The translations under genes were made by a program, and so were the position numbers. From Croceivirga radicis (GTDB taxonomy: Bacteria; Bacteroidota; Bacteroidia; Flavobacteriales; Flavobacteriaceae): DNA of 64,000 nucleotides. The notes under the pieces were generated by a model. It was given only the letters and a program-made list of their open reading frames with translations, ran no database searches and was not told the DNA's origin. The stretch covers positions 124,001 through 188,000 of the forward strand of contig NZ_MTBC01000006.1 of assembly GCF_002072105.2 (NCBI RefSeq), in the 5' to 3' direction. Positions 8,065 through 17,052 of the stretch are shown piece by piece; position 1 is the first letter of the stretch, and each line of letters starts with the position of its first letter.

Positions 8065-8955
8065 CTAGAATATACCTCTAAGACCTATGTTAAATGTTTC
8101 TCCTAAGCCTGTATCCGTACCTCTTACAAAATTGGTATAGAGTGCTTCTATATTCAATGCTTTGGTTAATTGGTATTTAATACCACCGCCCAAGGCGGTA
8201 AAATCTTGCGAGAATTCTGTACCCCCAGTATCTATGAGTTGTGAATGTTGCGCTAAAGCCAACACGGTAAACTTAGCACTTGGAAAATAACTTAAGAAAA
8301 CTCCTGGAGTTAACCGCAAACTATTGTTTGCAAAACTATCTGCAGCATCTCCAAAATTAAGTTCCGAATTAATTTCTGAAAACAACTGCCATTTACCACT
8401 TGCAAAGGAATAGTCATAGAAAAAACGGTTTTGCCAGGTGTATCCCTTTTGGTCTAAAAACACGCCGTTTTCGGTTTCATTGTCAACTAATGGAATAAAG
8501 AAAGAGCTTTGAATAGAAAAATTACTTACCGAAGCTATTGGAACAAACTTTACAGAAGGTGCTATAGAAGTAAGACCGGAACGCGCAGAACCTTCTTCTC
8601 CATCAAACTTAAAAACATCTAGCGCGCTACGGTCATTTACTACATTAGACCTAAATTCTACGATAGCACCAACATTCCATCTTTTATTTGTTCCTACTCC
8701 AGTGTAAGCCTCTAGTGTAGAGGTAAAAAAGGATTCCCTAGGCTCTTTCCCCTCAGAAAAAGTACTTTCTGTTTGGGTGTATAAATTGTTGAACCATTTA
8801 AGGTCCCACTGTCCTTTGCCAATAAGTTTAGAAGGTGTGTATTGCTGAATGTTACTTTTCGCAGGTGGGTCTGTACCTTGGTCGTCTTGTGCATTTACGT
8901 TTAATTGAGCCACTAGTAGGGCTGCCGCCGCTAGGCAGAATTTAAAATTTTTCAT
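8065..8955 (-). CDS. Outer-membrane beta-barrel protein of unknown role
   Basis: The 296-aa protein has a signal peptide (cleavage after NVNAQ) and from about residue 45 alternating amphipathic strands rich in Phe, Tyr and Trp ending in GLRGIF, which indicates an outer-membrane barrel. No plug or TonB box is visible. It resembles flavobacterial proteins labelled transporter or porin-like, but I do not recognise a specific substrate. It is flanked by a GH113-like gene and a DUF547 gene in one minus-strand group with 25-48 nt gaps. Confidence 0.75.
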   Translation of the reverse strand: MKNFKFCLAAAALLVAQLNVNAQDDQGTDPPAKSNIQQYTPSKLIGKGQWDLKWFNNLYTQTESTFSEGKEPRESFFTSTLEAYTGVGTNKRWNVGAIVEFRSNVVNDRSALDVFKFDGEEGSARSGLTSIAPSVKFVPIASVSNFSIQSSFFIPLVDNETENGVFLDQKGYTWQNRFFYDYSFASGKWQLFSEINSELNFGDAADSFANNSLRLTPGVFLSYFPSAKFTVLALAQHSQLIDTGGTEFSQDFTALGGGIKYQLTKALNIEALYTNFVRGTDTGLGETFNIGLRGIF

Positions 8956-8980
8956 TACTGGTTTATTTATTTTGTTGAAA

Positions 8981-9700
8981 TTATTTGGTGTCGTTCAATG
9001 TCCAATCGTAAGGGTAGTACCCCACCTTGGTTTTTGGGTCTAAAGGTTCTTTTCTAAAGCGATTTATAAAGTCGATTTCATCCCCATTTCTTGTAAAATC
9101 TTCCTTATACCATTCAAAGATTTGACTCAGTAATACTTTTTTTCCTTTTAGCTGAATAAAAGAAGGATTGTTCAACGCTAAAACAGTCTGTTCTTGCAAC
9201 TGGGATTCTAAAGTACTGGGCAAATATGCTTTATTAATGATGGGCGGACAGCCCAATCCTGCACATACCAATACAAAGTGAAACCGTGCCTCTTCCTTAA
9301 AGTTTTTCCGCAACAAATCATTTTCAATAGCATTTAGGGTGATGTTTTCCCCACCTACTTCATGCTTTTTACCATCAAAAAAACCATTGATTGCTAAAGG
9401 CGATTTTACCGGATATGCAGCTAGAATACCCTCTATCACCAATAAATTGTAAGTGTTAATCCAAAAAGCTTGGTACGTCTTAGCATCTTCTGGGTTTACA
9501 CGTACCGTTTTAGCCAATCTCAGTGCTTCTTGCAACGCTTCTGGATTTTCTTTTACTGCTTTATAATTTACCCGCCCATTTGAAACATAACTTTTAAAAA
9601 AACTATCTGCCTTGGCAAAAAATTGGTCTGTGACTTGTGAAGTTCCTTGTTGCACTACCAACAAAAGGCCTGCTAGTAATATGGTTTTTATATATTTCAT
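8981..9700 (-). CDS. DUF547 secreted protein
   Basis: The 239-aa protein has a signal peptide (ending near QQGTSQ) and a full DUF547 domain: YKAVKENPEAL, the conserved TYQAFWINTYNLLVI, and FHFVLVCAGLGCPPI with an invariant Cys. The DUF547 fold is related to transglutaminase-like or cysteine-protease folds, but its activity is not established. It heads the minus-strand envelope group (DUF547, barrel, GH113-like, BamA-like), divergent from the redox/glycosyltransferase operon. DUF547 genes commonly neighbour redox and heavy-element genes in Bacteroidota, so a link to the divergent operon is possible but unproved. Confidence 0.88.
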   Translation of the reverse strand: MKYIKTILLAGLLLVVQQGTSQVTDQFFAKADSFFKSYVSNGRVNYKAVKENPEALQEALRLAKTVRVNPEDAKTYQAFWINTYNLLVIEGILAAYPVKSPLAINGFFDGKKHEVGGENITLNAIENDLLRKNFKEEARFHFVLVCAGLGCPPIINKAYLPSTLESQLQEQTVLALNNPSFIQLKGKKVLLSQIFEWYKEDFTRNGDEIDFINRFRKEPLDPKTKVGYYPYDWTLNDTK

Positions 9701-9933
9701 AGCTATCGTTTAATTGTCATTCCCTCATTCTGTCGCAATAAAAAATAATACCCTACACTCCACCTCAATTTTTTTTAATTTTTTATCACACTGAACTACA
9801 GTGGATTGCCTGTTCGAAAAGGGATACTATTCCTTACACCCTCCCTGTGTATTTATAATGCATCTAAATTATACCTGGGGTGTAAAGTTCGTAACTTTAA
9901 GTGCGACACATTTAAGAACATCAACAAACCAAT
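9701..9933. promoter_or_regulatory. Divergent promoter region with a 7-bp inverted repeat
   Basis: This 233-bp gap separates divergent operons. Near the plus-strand gene is an inverted repeat, TAAAGTT (9885-9891), cgt, AACTTTA (9895-9901). Its right arm coincides with a TAACTTTA element at 9894-9901, 33 nt before the ATG, that fits the Bacteroidota TAnnTTT(G/A) -7 box. The left side holds a T-rich tract (about 9770-9785) but no clear hairpin. A repressor or activator site overlapping the promoter is an inference. Confidence 0.45.
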
Positions 9934-11280
9934 ATGGAGCATATTGTAATCATTGGTAATGGCATTGCAGGCGTAACTGCCGCAAGGCATATCCGAAAGT
10001 TGTCGGATAAGCGCATTACCATTATTTCTGGAGAAACCCCTTATTTTTTTTCGCGTACAGCGCTCATGTATGTGTACATGGGTCATATGAAATTTGAGCA
10101 TACGCAACCTTATGAAAATGGGTTTTGGAAGAAAAATCGAATTGATTTGCTGCAGGCTTTTGTAGAAAAGGTAGATACTGATGCAAAAGTTTTGCATTTG
10201 GCTATGGGTAATACCATTAGTTATGATAAACTCATCATTGCAACGGGTTCTAAACCTAATAAATTTGGATGGCCAGGTCAAGATTTACAGGGTGTACAGG
10301 GCTTATATTCTAAACAGGATTTAGAACAGTTAGAAGAAAACGCTCCAAACAACAAAGTTTGTAAACGGGCTGTTATTGTTGGTGGCGGTTTAATTGGTAT
10401 TGAGTTGGCAGAAATGCTACGTACAAGAGAAATTCCAGTAACCTTTTTGGTAAGAGAAGATAGTTTTTGGAATGGCGTTTTACCAGCAGGTGAATCGGCC
10501 ATGATAAATGAACACATTAAGGAACACCATATAGACTTAAGATTGAGCACGAATCTAGATACCATTATTGATAATGGTTCTGGCCGGGTAAAGGCTGTGA
10601 CTACAGACCAAGGCGAAACTATTGAATGTGATTTAGTAGGTTTAACGGCAGGGGTAAGTCCTAATATTGATTTCCTAGAAGATTCTACAATAGAAACCGG
10701 CCGTGGCGTGCTCGTAAACAGAAAATTAGAAACCAACATCCCAGATGTGTATGCCATTGGCGATTGTGCCGAACAACATTCGGGTATTGGCAATAGAAGA
10801 CCAATAGAAGCTGTTTGGTACACCGGCAGGATGATGGGCGAAACCGTTGCACAGACCATCTGTGGCAACCCTACCGAATACAAACCAGGACACTGGTTCA
10901 ACTCCGCAAAATTCTTAGACATTGAATACCAAACTTATGGTTGGGTTTTTGGTAGAAAAGGCAAGCCAGAGTATGAAGCCCATTACCATTGGCGCCACCC
11001 TGAAGAAAAAATCTGTGTTACCATAGCGTATGATAAAAACACCGAAAAATTCTTGGGTATTAACACCTTTGGTATGCGTATGCGCCATCAAATGTTTGAT
11101 AGGTGGTTAACCGAAGAAAAGAACATAGACTACGTGGTAGCCCATCTTAAAGATGCCAATTTTGACCCAGAATTCTACAAACCCTACGAGCGCCTCATTA
11201 TGGCGGACTACAACCAAACTAGAATTAAGAATATCAAACTAAAATCTAAAAGCCTTAAACGCATTTTTCAACTAGGCTAA
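9934..11280 (+). CDS. FAD/NAD(P)-dependent pyridine nucleotide-disulfide-type oxidoreductase
   Basis: The 448-aa flavoprotein has an N-terminal FAD Rossmann motif (IVIIGNGIAGVTAARH), KLIIATGSKP, a second NAD(P)-binding motif (AVIVGGGLIGIELAEML, about residues 148-165) and the C-terminal FAD contact VYAIGDCAE. There is no CxxxxC disulfide motif near the first Rossmann fold, so it is more like NADH:rubredoxin/ferredoxin or nitrite-reductase-type FAD subunits than a thioredoxin reductase. It is the first gene of a six-gene operon and the next gene is a membrane polyferredoxin 20 nt downstream. I infer it passes electrons from NAD(P)H to that protein. Confidence 0.88.
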   Translation: MEHIVIIGNGIAGVTAARHIRKLSDKRITIISGETPYFFSRTALMYVYMGHMKFEHTQPYENGFWKKNRIDLLQAFVEKVDTDAKVLHLAMGNTISYDKLIIATGSKPNKFGWPGQDLQGVQGLYSKQDLEQLEENAPNNKVCKRAVIVGGGLIGIELAEMLRTREIPVTFLVREDSFWNGVLPAGESAMINEHIKEHHIDLRLSTNLDTIIDNGSGRVKAVTTDQGETIECDLVGLTAGVSPNIDFLEDSTIETGRGVLVNRKLETNIPDVYAIGDCAEQHSGIGNRRPIEAVWYTGRMMGETVAQTICGNPTEYKPGHWFNSAKFLDIEYQTYGWVFGRKGKPEYEAHYHWRHPEEKICVTIAYDKNTEKFLGINTFGMRMRHQMFDRWLTEEKNIDYVVAHLKDANFDPEFYKPYERLIMADYNQTRIKNIKLKSKSLKRIFQLG

Positions 11281-11300
11281 CCTAAATACAAATTAAGAAC

Positions 11301-12905
11301 ATGAGTACTGTAGATAAAAGTATGGCGCTTACTGGGCAACCACCGGCAAGCTTATCGTTACCGCAAAAATTGGCAGTTGTATTGGGTATGTCTGGCTTAG
11401 GCATAATGCTTTTGGCGGCCTTCAACATAAATTTCCCCCAGCAAGGTTTATGGCTAAGTGTATCACTTCTTGCTTTATTTGTAGGTATAACTTGGTTTTC
11501 TTGGGAAGCCTATAAAGACAAACAACCAGGCATTAAAAACGATGGCGTTTGGTTTAAATCAGTTTCTAGTCGTGGACTTTGGGGATGGGTAGCAGGTATT
11601 GCCCTTACTGGATTTTACATTGTCTTGTATTTTTATCCACAATACCTTGGCTTGGTCAATGATGGTGACAACAAGGGTGTTATTGCTTTGTTTGACCCCT
11701 TGAGCAAAGCTCTTAGTGGTAACCCAGCCAGCCAATGGTTTGTTTATGGTACTTTGTACACGGTTGCCATTTTAGCTTTCGGAATCAAATTCTTATGGAA
11801 ATATAGACACAATAGATACGAACGTTTACGTACCGCCAGTGTAATGTTTTTCCAAACCGCTTTTGCATTCATTATTCCCGAATTAATGGCGCGTTTAAAT
11901 GGTAGCTCAGTACTTAACGGAGGCAGCCTACCGTATTACGATTTAAAAAACATCTGGCCGTTAAACTATTACAATTTTGAAGGTTACCGCATAAAAGGAT
12001 TTTTGAGCTCTGGGGAAATAGGCTTTGCCTTACTCATTTTTGGTATCGCTTCTATATTTGTTATCACCCCAATCCTAACCTACAAATACGGCAAACGCTG
12101 GTATTGCTCTTGGGTTTGTGGCTGCGGTGGCTTAGCAGAAACTGCAGGAGATGCCTTTAGGCAATTGAGCGACAAATCTACCTTTGCTTGGAAAGTAGAA
12201 CGTTGGGTTATACATAGTGTAGTGGTTTTTGTTACTTTAATGACCACGGCGGTTATCTACTCTTATTTGGGCACAGATACTAGCAAGTATTGGCTAACCA
12301 AGTCTAGCTTTTTAATTGGCGTAGGCGTATTCTTAACTTTAGTATTTGGATGGGTCATGCTATTTAAAAGAGAACAATTGCAAAAAGATGCACAGTATGG
12401 GGCTATAGGTTATTTTGTCATCATATTGGCATTAATAGGTATGCATTTTTTCAGTGGTGAAGGCAATGTATTTTTATTCAAATCAGAATCCTTACGCAAA
12501 ACCTATTCCTTTTTAATTGGTAGTATTTTTTCTGGTGTTATTGGCACTGGCTTTTATCCCATTTTTGGAAATAGGGTGTGGTGCCGTTTTGGATGCCCAA
12601 TGGCTGCTATTCTAGGATTTCAACAACGTATGTTCTCAAAATTTAGAATTACTACCAATGGTGGCCAGTGTATTTCTTGTGGTAATTGCTCTACCTATTG
12701 TGAAATGGGTATAGACGTACGCGCATATGCTCAAAAAGGAGAAAATATTGTGCGTTCTAGCTGTGTTGGTTGCGGCATCTGTTCCGCTGTTTGCCCAAGA
12801 GGTGTTCTTAAGTTGGAGAACGGGCCGTTAGAGGGCAGAATAGACAGCAACCAAGTGTTGTTGGGGAATGATGTTGATTTAATGCAATTGGTAAACAAAA
12901 AATAA
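11301..12905 (+). CDS. Membrane 4Fe-4S polyferredoxin (NapH/NosR/RdxA-like)
   Basis: The 534-aa protein has about nine hydrophobic segments. Cys clusters of the NapH/NosR type are WYCSWVCGCGG (about residue 270) and WCRFGCP (about 430). Two ferredoxin motifs near the C-terminus are CISCGNCSTYCEMG and CVGCGICSAVCPRG. Such proteins carry electrons across or along the inner membrane. Neither nitrate nor N2O reductase genes are near, so the acceptor is unknown. It follows the FAD oxidoreductase and precedes the YwqK-like gene by 4 nt, so a small electron chain linked to the downstream glycosyltransferase genes is likely by position only. Confidence 0.88.
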   Translation: MSTVDKSMALTGQPPASLSLPQKLAVVLGMSGLGIMLLAAFNINFPQQGLWLSVSLLALFVGITWFSWEAYKDKQPGIKNDGVWFKSVSSRGLWGWVAGIALTGFYIVLYFYPQYLGLVNDGDNKGVIALFDPLSKALSGNPASQWFVYGTLYTVAILAFGIKFLWKYRHNRYERLRTASVMFFQTAFAFIIPELMARLNGSSVLNGGSLPYYDLKNIWPLNYYNFEGYRIKGFLSSGEIGFALLIFGIASIFVITPILTYKYGKRWYCSWVCGCGGLAETAGDAFRQLSDKSTFAWKVERWVIHSVVVFVTLMTTAVIYSYLGTDTSKYWLTKSSFLIGVGVFLTLVFGWVMLFKREQLQKDAQYGAIGYFVIILALIGMHFFSGEGNVFLFKSESLRKTYSFLIGSIFSGVIGTGFYPIFGNRVWCRFGCPMAAILGFQQRMFSKFRITTNGGQCISCGNCSTYCEMGIDVRAYAQKGENIVRSSCVGCGICSAVCPRGVLKLENGPLEGRIDSNQVLLGNDVDLMQLVNKK

Positions 12906-12909
12906 AACC

Positions 12910-13383
12910 ATGAGGTATTGGGTTCTTTTAGTTTTTAGTTGGATGACTCTCGTCTCCTTCGCCAAGGAATACGTAAAAGTATATCACGAAAATGGTGAAC
13001 TCAAAGAACAAGGTTGGATTAAGAACGATAAAAAAGTGGGCTATTGGCACCAATACCACGCAAATGGCACACTGGCCGCAAAAGGCAAGTACACAGAGGG
13101 GAATCGCAATGGCTATTGGTTTCATTTTGATACATCGGGCGCTAAATCGGCAGAAGGCAGATACCAAAAAAATAAAAAGACCGGTTGGTGGTTGTTTTAT
13201 GATGACAAAGGCAACATCAACCACAAATGCCAACTGCAAAAAGGTATTAAAAATGGCTATTGCTTAAAGTATAGGAACAACGATTTAAAATCGGCAGAAA
13301 AATATAGCAAGGGTAAAAAAATCAAAGAATGGTTTAGCTTTGCCAGCTTTAAAAGAGAAAATAACCTAGCCGATTTAAGATAA
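12910..13383 (+). CDS. YwqK/MORN_2 repeat secreted protein
   Basis: The 157-aa product has a signal peptide (VLLVFSWMTLVSFA) and at least five YwqK/MORN_2-type repeats, for example YHENGELKEQGWIKNDKKVG, HANGTLAAKGKYTEGNRNG and DTSGAKSAEGRYQKNKKTG. Proteins with this repeat are often annotated as YwqK-family antitoxins, but a signal peptide and operon position argue against a toxin-antitoxin role here. The stop overlaps the GT2 start (TAATG). It is probably an envelope protein; the function is unknown. Confidence 0.8.
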   Translation: MRYWVLLVFSWMTLVSFAKEYVKVYHENGELKEQGWIKNDKKVGYWHQYHANGTLAAKGKYTEGNRNGYWFHFDTSGAKSAEGRYQKNKKTGWWLFYDDKGNINHKCQLQKGIKNGYCLKYRNNDLKSAEKYSKGKKIKEWFSFASFKRENNLADLR

Positions 13384-14072
13384 TGCCTGTACTAAAAGTT
13401 ATTATTCCCGCCTATAACGAGGCGGATTCCATAGGCAAGGTCATTGCAGAAATACCAGCTATTGTGGCAGAGATTATTGTGGTGAACAACAACTCTACGG
13501 ACCAAACGGTAGCAGTAGCCAAACAAGCAGGCGCCACTGTACTTACAGAAACTAGAAAGGGTTACGGTTATGCTTGCCTTTGTGGCTTAAATTATGTGGC
13601 ATCCACATCCAATACCCCAGACATTATCGTATTTCTAGACGGAGACTACTCTGATTATCCAGAAGAATTAGAGAAAATTGTAGCTCCCATTTTAGAAGAA
13701 GATATGGATTTAGTTATTGGAGCGAGAAAAAAATCGCTTCGCGAGCCTGGGTCAATGACACCGCAACAGGTTTTTGGCAATGCATTAGCCACATTTTTAA
13801 TGCGATTATTTTTTGGCGCAAAATTTACGGATTTAGGACCTTTTAGGGCCATTAAATACGAAAAGCTCAAAGAATTACAAATGCAAGACACCACCTACGG
13901 ATGGACGGTAGAAATGCAATTGAAAGCTTTACGTAAAAAATTGAAATACAAAGAGGTACCTGTGCGTTACAAACAACGAATAGGTGTCTCAAAAGTTTCA
14001 GGAACCGTAAAAGGTACTATATTTGCAGGCATAAAAATATTGGGTTGGATTTTTAAATACAGCATTAAATAA
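13383..14072 (+). CDS. GT2 glycosyltransferase, polyprenyl-phosphate sugar synthase-like
   Basis: The 229-aa GT-A enzyme has VIIPAYNEADSIGKVI, IIVVNNNSTDQTVAVA, RKGYGYACLCGL and the metal-binding IVFLDGDYSDYP (DxD). Overall it resembles dolichol-phosphate mannose or glucose synthases (DPM1/DpgS type) without a membrane tail. It is translationally coupled to the YwqK-like gene and precedes a processive GT2 by 2 nt. With the GT-C gene two positions downstream, the simplest inference is that it makes a polyprenyl-phosphate-linked sugar that the GT-C protein uses outside the membrane. Confidence 0.85.
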   Translation: MPVLKVIIPAYNEADSIGKVIAEIPAIVAEIIVVNNNSTDQTVAVAKQAGATVLTETRKGYGYACLCGLNYVASTSNTPDIIVFLDGDYSDYPEELEKIVAPILEEDMDLVIGARKKSLREPGSMTPQQVFGNALATFLMRLFFGAKFTDLGPFRAIKYEKLKELQMQDTTYGWTVEMQLKALRKKLKYKEVPVRYKQRIGVSKVSGTVKGTIFAGIKILGWIFKYSIK

Positions 14073-14074
14073 TC

Positions 14075-15559
14075 ATGGGAATTACAATCGCTTACATCAT
14101 CATCGCTATCTATAGCATCGCCTTGATTTTAATTTTTTGCTACAGCTTGGCGCAGTTAAACCTGCTAATCAACTACCTAAGCAATAAAAGACAGAATGAA
14201 GAGGCTCCAAAATACAATCTTTTGGACCCTAAAGAGATTCCTTTTGTAACCATACAATTACCGGTATACAATGAGGAATATGTAATGGAACGTCTATTGG
14301 ACAATATTGCCAAAATAGAATATCCAAAGAGTAAATTAGAAATTCAGGTTTTAGACGATTCCACAGACGACTCCGTAGTAGACACCGCTGCTCGTGTGCA
14401 GGAATTAAAAGAAACCGGATTGGATATACAGCATATAAGAAGGGAAAACCGAGTAGGTTTTAAGGCCGGTGCACTAAAAGAAGGTTTAGAAATTGCTAAA
14501 GGTGATTTTATCGCCATTTTTGATGCGGATTTTTTACCAGAAACAGACTGGCTTAAGAAAACGGTTCCGTATTTTAAAGACCCTGAAATTGGCGTGGTGC
14601 AAACCCGTTGGGGACACATAAATAGAGACTACTCCACCCTTACCCGTATACAGGCCTTTGCTTTAGATGCCCACTTTACCCTAGAACAGGTTGGTAGAAA
14701 CGCAAAAGGGCACTTTATCAATTTTAATGGTACGGCTGGTATTTGGCGTAAAGATTGCATCTTAGACGCTGGTAACTGGGAAGGAGATACCCTTACAGAA
14801 GATTTGGATTTAAGCTACCGTGCACAGTTAAAGAACTGGAAGTTTAAATATTTAGAAGATGTAGAAACCCCAGCAGAATTACCCGTGGTAATGAGTGCTG
14901 CCCGTTCACAGCAATTCCGTTGGAACAAAGGTGGTGCAGAAAACTTCAGAAAAACAGTTTGGAGTGTTGTTTCTGCTAAAAACATCAACTTTAAAACTAA
15001 ATTTCATGGGGTTATGCACTTGCTAAACAGCTCTATGTTCCTTTGCGTATTTATAGTAGCGGTTTTAAGTGTACCTATGCTTATTATTAAAAATACTTTT
15101 GGCCACTTGGCTTGGGTGTTCGAGGTAACCAGCTTTTTTATAGCTAGTACCGTAATCTTATTCTTTTGCTATTGGTTTACCTACAAAAGCATTCAAGGCA
15201 GTGGTTTTGATAAGTTTGTAGACTATGTAAAACTATTTTTTACCTTCTTCTCCGTAGCCTTAGGATTGTCTTTACACAATGCTTTGGCAGTTATAGAAGG
15301 CCACATGGGTAAAAAGAGTGAGTTTGTACGCACACCAAAATTCAACATTAATAGCTTGTCTGATAGTTGGAAGGGTAACAAATACCTTGCAAAAAAGCTA
15401 TCGCCTAACATGATTTTGGAGTTTGCCCTTATGCTATATTTCTTATATGGCATGTACATTGCAATTCCGTTTAATGATTATGGATTGTTCCCATTTCATT
15501 TAATGTTGTTCTTAGGTTTTGGCTTTGTATTCTTTAAATCCTTGACAGCAAAAGCATAA
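14075..15559 (+). CDS. Processive membrane GT2 glycosyltransferase (cellulose-synthase/CslA-like)
   Basis: The 494-aa protein has an N-terminal membrane helix, then a GT2 domain (QLPVYNEEYVMERLL at about 66, IQVLDDSTDDS, IFDADFLPE) and the processive-synthase motifs EDLDLSYR and QQFRWNKG (QxxRW) near residue 290. Four or so C-terminal helices follow. This arrangement is that of beta-glycan synthases (cellulose, mannan or glucomannan CslA-like). No BcsB/BcsC or PilZ domain is nearby, so it is not a standard cellulose operon. It is part of the redox/glycosyltransferase operon and the next gene starts 4 nt later. Confidence 0.87.
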   Translation: MGITIAYIIIAIYSIALILIFCYSLAQLNLLINYLSNKRQNEEAPKYNLLDPKEIPFVTIQLPVYNEEYVMERLLDNIAKIEYPKSKLEIQVLDDSTDDSVVDTAARVQELKETGLDIQHIRRENRVGFKAGALKEGLEIAKGDFIAIFDADFLPETDWLKKTVPYFKDPEIGVVQTRWGHINRDYSTLTRIQAFALDAHFTLEQVGRNAKGHFINFNGTAGIWRKDCILDAGNWEGDTLTEDLDLSYRAQLKNWKFKYLEDVETPAELPVVMSAARSQQFRWNKGGAENFRKTVWSVVSAKNINFKTKFHGVMHLLNSSMFLCVFIVAVLSVPMLIIKNTFGHLAWVFEVTSFFIASTVILFFCYWFTYKSIQGSGFDKFVDYVKLFFTFFSVALGLSLHNALAVIEGHMGKKSEFVRTPKFNINSLSDSWKGNKYLAKKLSPNMILEFALMLYFLYGMYIAIPFNDYGLFPFHLMLFLGFGFVFFKSLTAKA

Positions 15560-15562
15560 TCC

Positions 15563-16909
15563 ATGCTTACGTATTGGAAACTCCATAAATTCCCAATTCT
15601 TATGGTATTGGGTAGTATGGCGTTCTACTATATATTCGGCTACCAGTTGGTTCGAGAAGATTTTATTCGCCTCATCACCTTGGTAGCCGCTTTGTTTTTT
15701 TTCTTGTTTAAATTGATGCAATTAGAACGGTGGAATTTTACATTTCTACTCGTTGCTGGAATTGCCTTTAGGGCGATATTTCTTTTTAGCACTCCTAATT
15801 TATCTCAAGATTTTTACCGATTTATATGGGATGGGCAACTTATGCTAAATGGGGTTAACCCCTACCTATTTACCCCAAATGAATTGCTATCCCAATTGGA
15901 TGCTTCTTTCCCCAATAAAGAACTACTGCATCAATCTATGGGCAGTTTAAGTGCAAAGCATTACAGCAATTATCCTCCTTTAAATCAACTACTCTTTACT
16001 GTAGCCGCTTTTTTAGGTTTTGGCAGTATAAAAGGAGGAATTGTTGCACTACGTTTACTAATACTATTGGCAGATGTTGGTGTGTTGTGGTTCGGCAAAA
16101 AAATACTGCAACAAAACAATTTGTCTCCACATTTAATCTTTTGGTATTTTCTTAATCCTTTGATCATAATAGAACTTACGGGCAACCTACATTTTGAAGG
16201 TGTTATGTTCTTTTTGTTTATTACCAGTATTTATCTTTTACAAAAACAACAACCCATTTTTGCGGGCCTAATTTATGCCATGGCCATTCTTCTTAAACTG
16301 GTTCCGCTATTATTTTTACCGCTATTTTTACCTTTTCTAGGCCTTAAAAAATCGGCAGTGTTTTATGCAAGTATCGCAGTTAGCTGCGTATTGCTCTTTT
16401 TGCCTTTCTATACGGAAGATTTTGCCGCTAATTATAGTAAAACTATTGCCTTGTGGTTTTCTAATTTTGAATTTAACGCTAGCATTTATAATACAGCTGA
16501 ATATGTAGCTACAACGTATTTTGATGCCAAACCCTGGTTATTTATTAAAACCTACGGTAAAATAATACCGCTACTTACTATTGGTATTGCGCTTGGGCTT
16601 TTGATTTTTAAACGGATGAAAAGTATAGGCGGCCTACTAACTGGCATGCTTATACTAATGACGGGCTATTACTTTATAACAAGCACAGTGCATCCATGGT
16701 ATCTTGTATTCCCAATCGGGCTTTGTTTATTTACTACATATAGATTTCCATTGCTTTGGTCTGCCACCGTATTTTTGAGTTACTATACTTACTCACAACC
16801 AGACTTTAAGGAATATTTGCCACTGCTCGTTGTTGAATATATTTTGGTGTTTGGCTACATGACCTACGAAATATTAAAAAACCGAAACAAAACGTTTCAT
16901 TTTCGTTAA
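15563..16909 (+). CDS. GT-C type integral-membrane glycosyltransferase (GT87/mannosyltransferase-like)
   Basis: The 448-aa protein has about ten hydrophobic segments. Between the second and third it has LSQDFYRFIWDGQLMLNGVNPYLFTPNE, where a D/E pair followed by YRFIWDG...GxNPY is typical of polyprenyl-phosphate-sugar-dependent GT-C enzymes. Related families include GT87 and the PIG-M/alpha-1,6-mannosyltransferases. It is the last gene of the redox/glycosyltransferase operon, and the arginine leader region follows. Sugar and acceptor are unknown. (The motif quoted is split here for length: it begins LSQDFYRFIWDG and ends NPYLFTPNE.). Confidence 0.8.
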   Translation: MLTYWKLHKFPILMVLGSMAFYYIFGYQLVREDFIRLITLVAALFFFLFKLMQLERWNFTFLLVAGIAFRAIFLFSTPNLSQDFYRFIWDGQLMLNGVNPYLFTPNELLSQLDASFPNKELLHQSMGSLSAKHYSNYPPLNQLLFTVAAFLGFGSIKGGIVALRLLILLADVGVLWFGKKILQQNNLSPHLIFWYFLNPLIIIELTGNLHFEGVMFFLFITSIYLLQKQQPIFAGLIYAMAILLKLVPLLFLPLFLPFLGLKKSAVFYASIAVSCVLLFLPFYTEDFAANYSKTIALWFSNFEFNASIYNTAEYVATTYFDAKPWLFIKTYGKIIPLLTIGIALGLLIFKRMKSIGGLLTGMLILMTGYYFITSTVHPWYLVFPIGLCLFTTYRFPLLWSATVFLSYYTYSQPDFKEYLPLLVVEYILVFGYMTYEILKNRNKTFHFR

Positions 16910-16923
16910 AAATTTAGAATCGG

Positions 16924-16955
16924 TTAGGTCAGTTTCTCACTATTTGTACATTTAC
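16924..16955 (+). promoter_or_regulatory. Putative promoter of the arginine leader and operon
   Basis: TTA at 16924-16926, a 20-nt spacer and TACATTTAC at 16947-16955 match the Bacteroidota -33/-7 pattern (TTG-N19-TAnnTTTG) with G to A at the last base. The predicted transcript start falls a few bases before the leader ATG at 16963, so the leader mRNA would have almost no 5' untranslated region. Confidence 0.5.
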
Positions 16956-16962
16956 ATCAACA

Positions 16963-17052
16963 ATGAAAGAACAAAGACACATACCAGTATCTAGAAACGC
17001 GAGCATCCCGTCTCCCGTTCGTCCTTTCTTTACACGCCGCCGTCGCCCGTAA
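16963..17052 (+). CDS. Arginine-rich leader peptide (29 aa), candidate attenuator of the arginine operon
   Basis: The ORF ATG AAA GAA CAA AGA CAC ... ends CGC CGC CGT CGC CCG TAA. The 29-residue product has 7 Arg, with four in a row just before the last residue (FFTRRRRP at the end). It sits between a promoter-like element and the GNAT-argG-argC... operon and is followed by two hairpins. Runs of the regulated amino acid near the stop of a short ORF are the hallmark of ribosome-mediated attenuation, as in his, thr and trp leaders. Three of the four consecutive Arg codons are CGC, while AGA and CGT are common in neighbouring genes. The ORF is certain as sequence, its translation and regulatory role inferred. 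Confidence 0.8.
   Translation: MKEQRHIPVSRNASIPSPVRPFFTRRRRP

Noticed and set aside
5741-9700. Possible link of the envelope gene group to the arsenosugar operon
   Set aside because: Opposite strand, separate promoters and no shared motif; adjacency alone is not enough.
9853-10281. 142-codon minus-strand ORF across the start of the FAD oxidoreductase
   Set aside because: It lies mostly opposite a clear flavoprotein gene and its product resembles no protein.
12910-13383. YwqK-like gene as an antitoxin of a toxin-antitoxin pair
   Set aside because: It has a signal peptide and no toxin-like neighbour; it is embedded in a metabolic operon.
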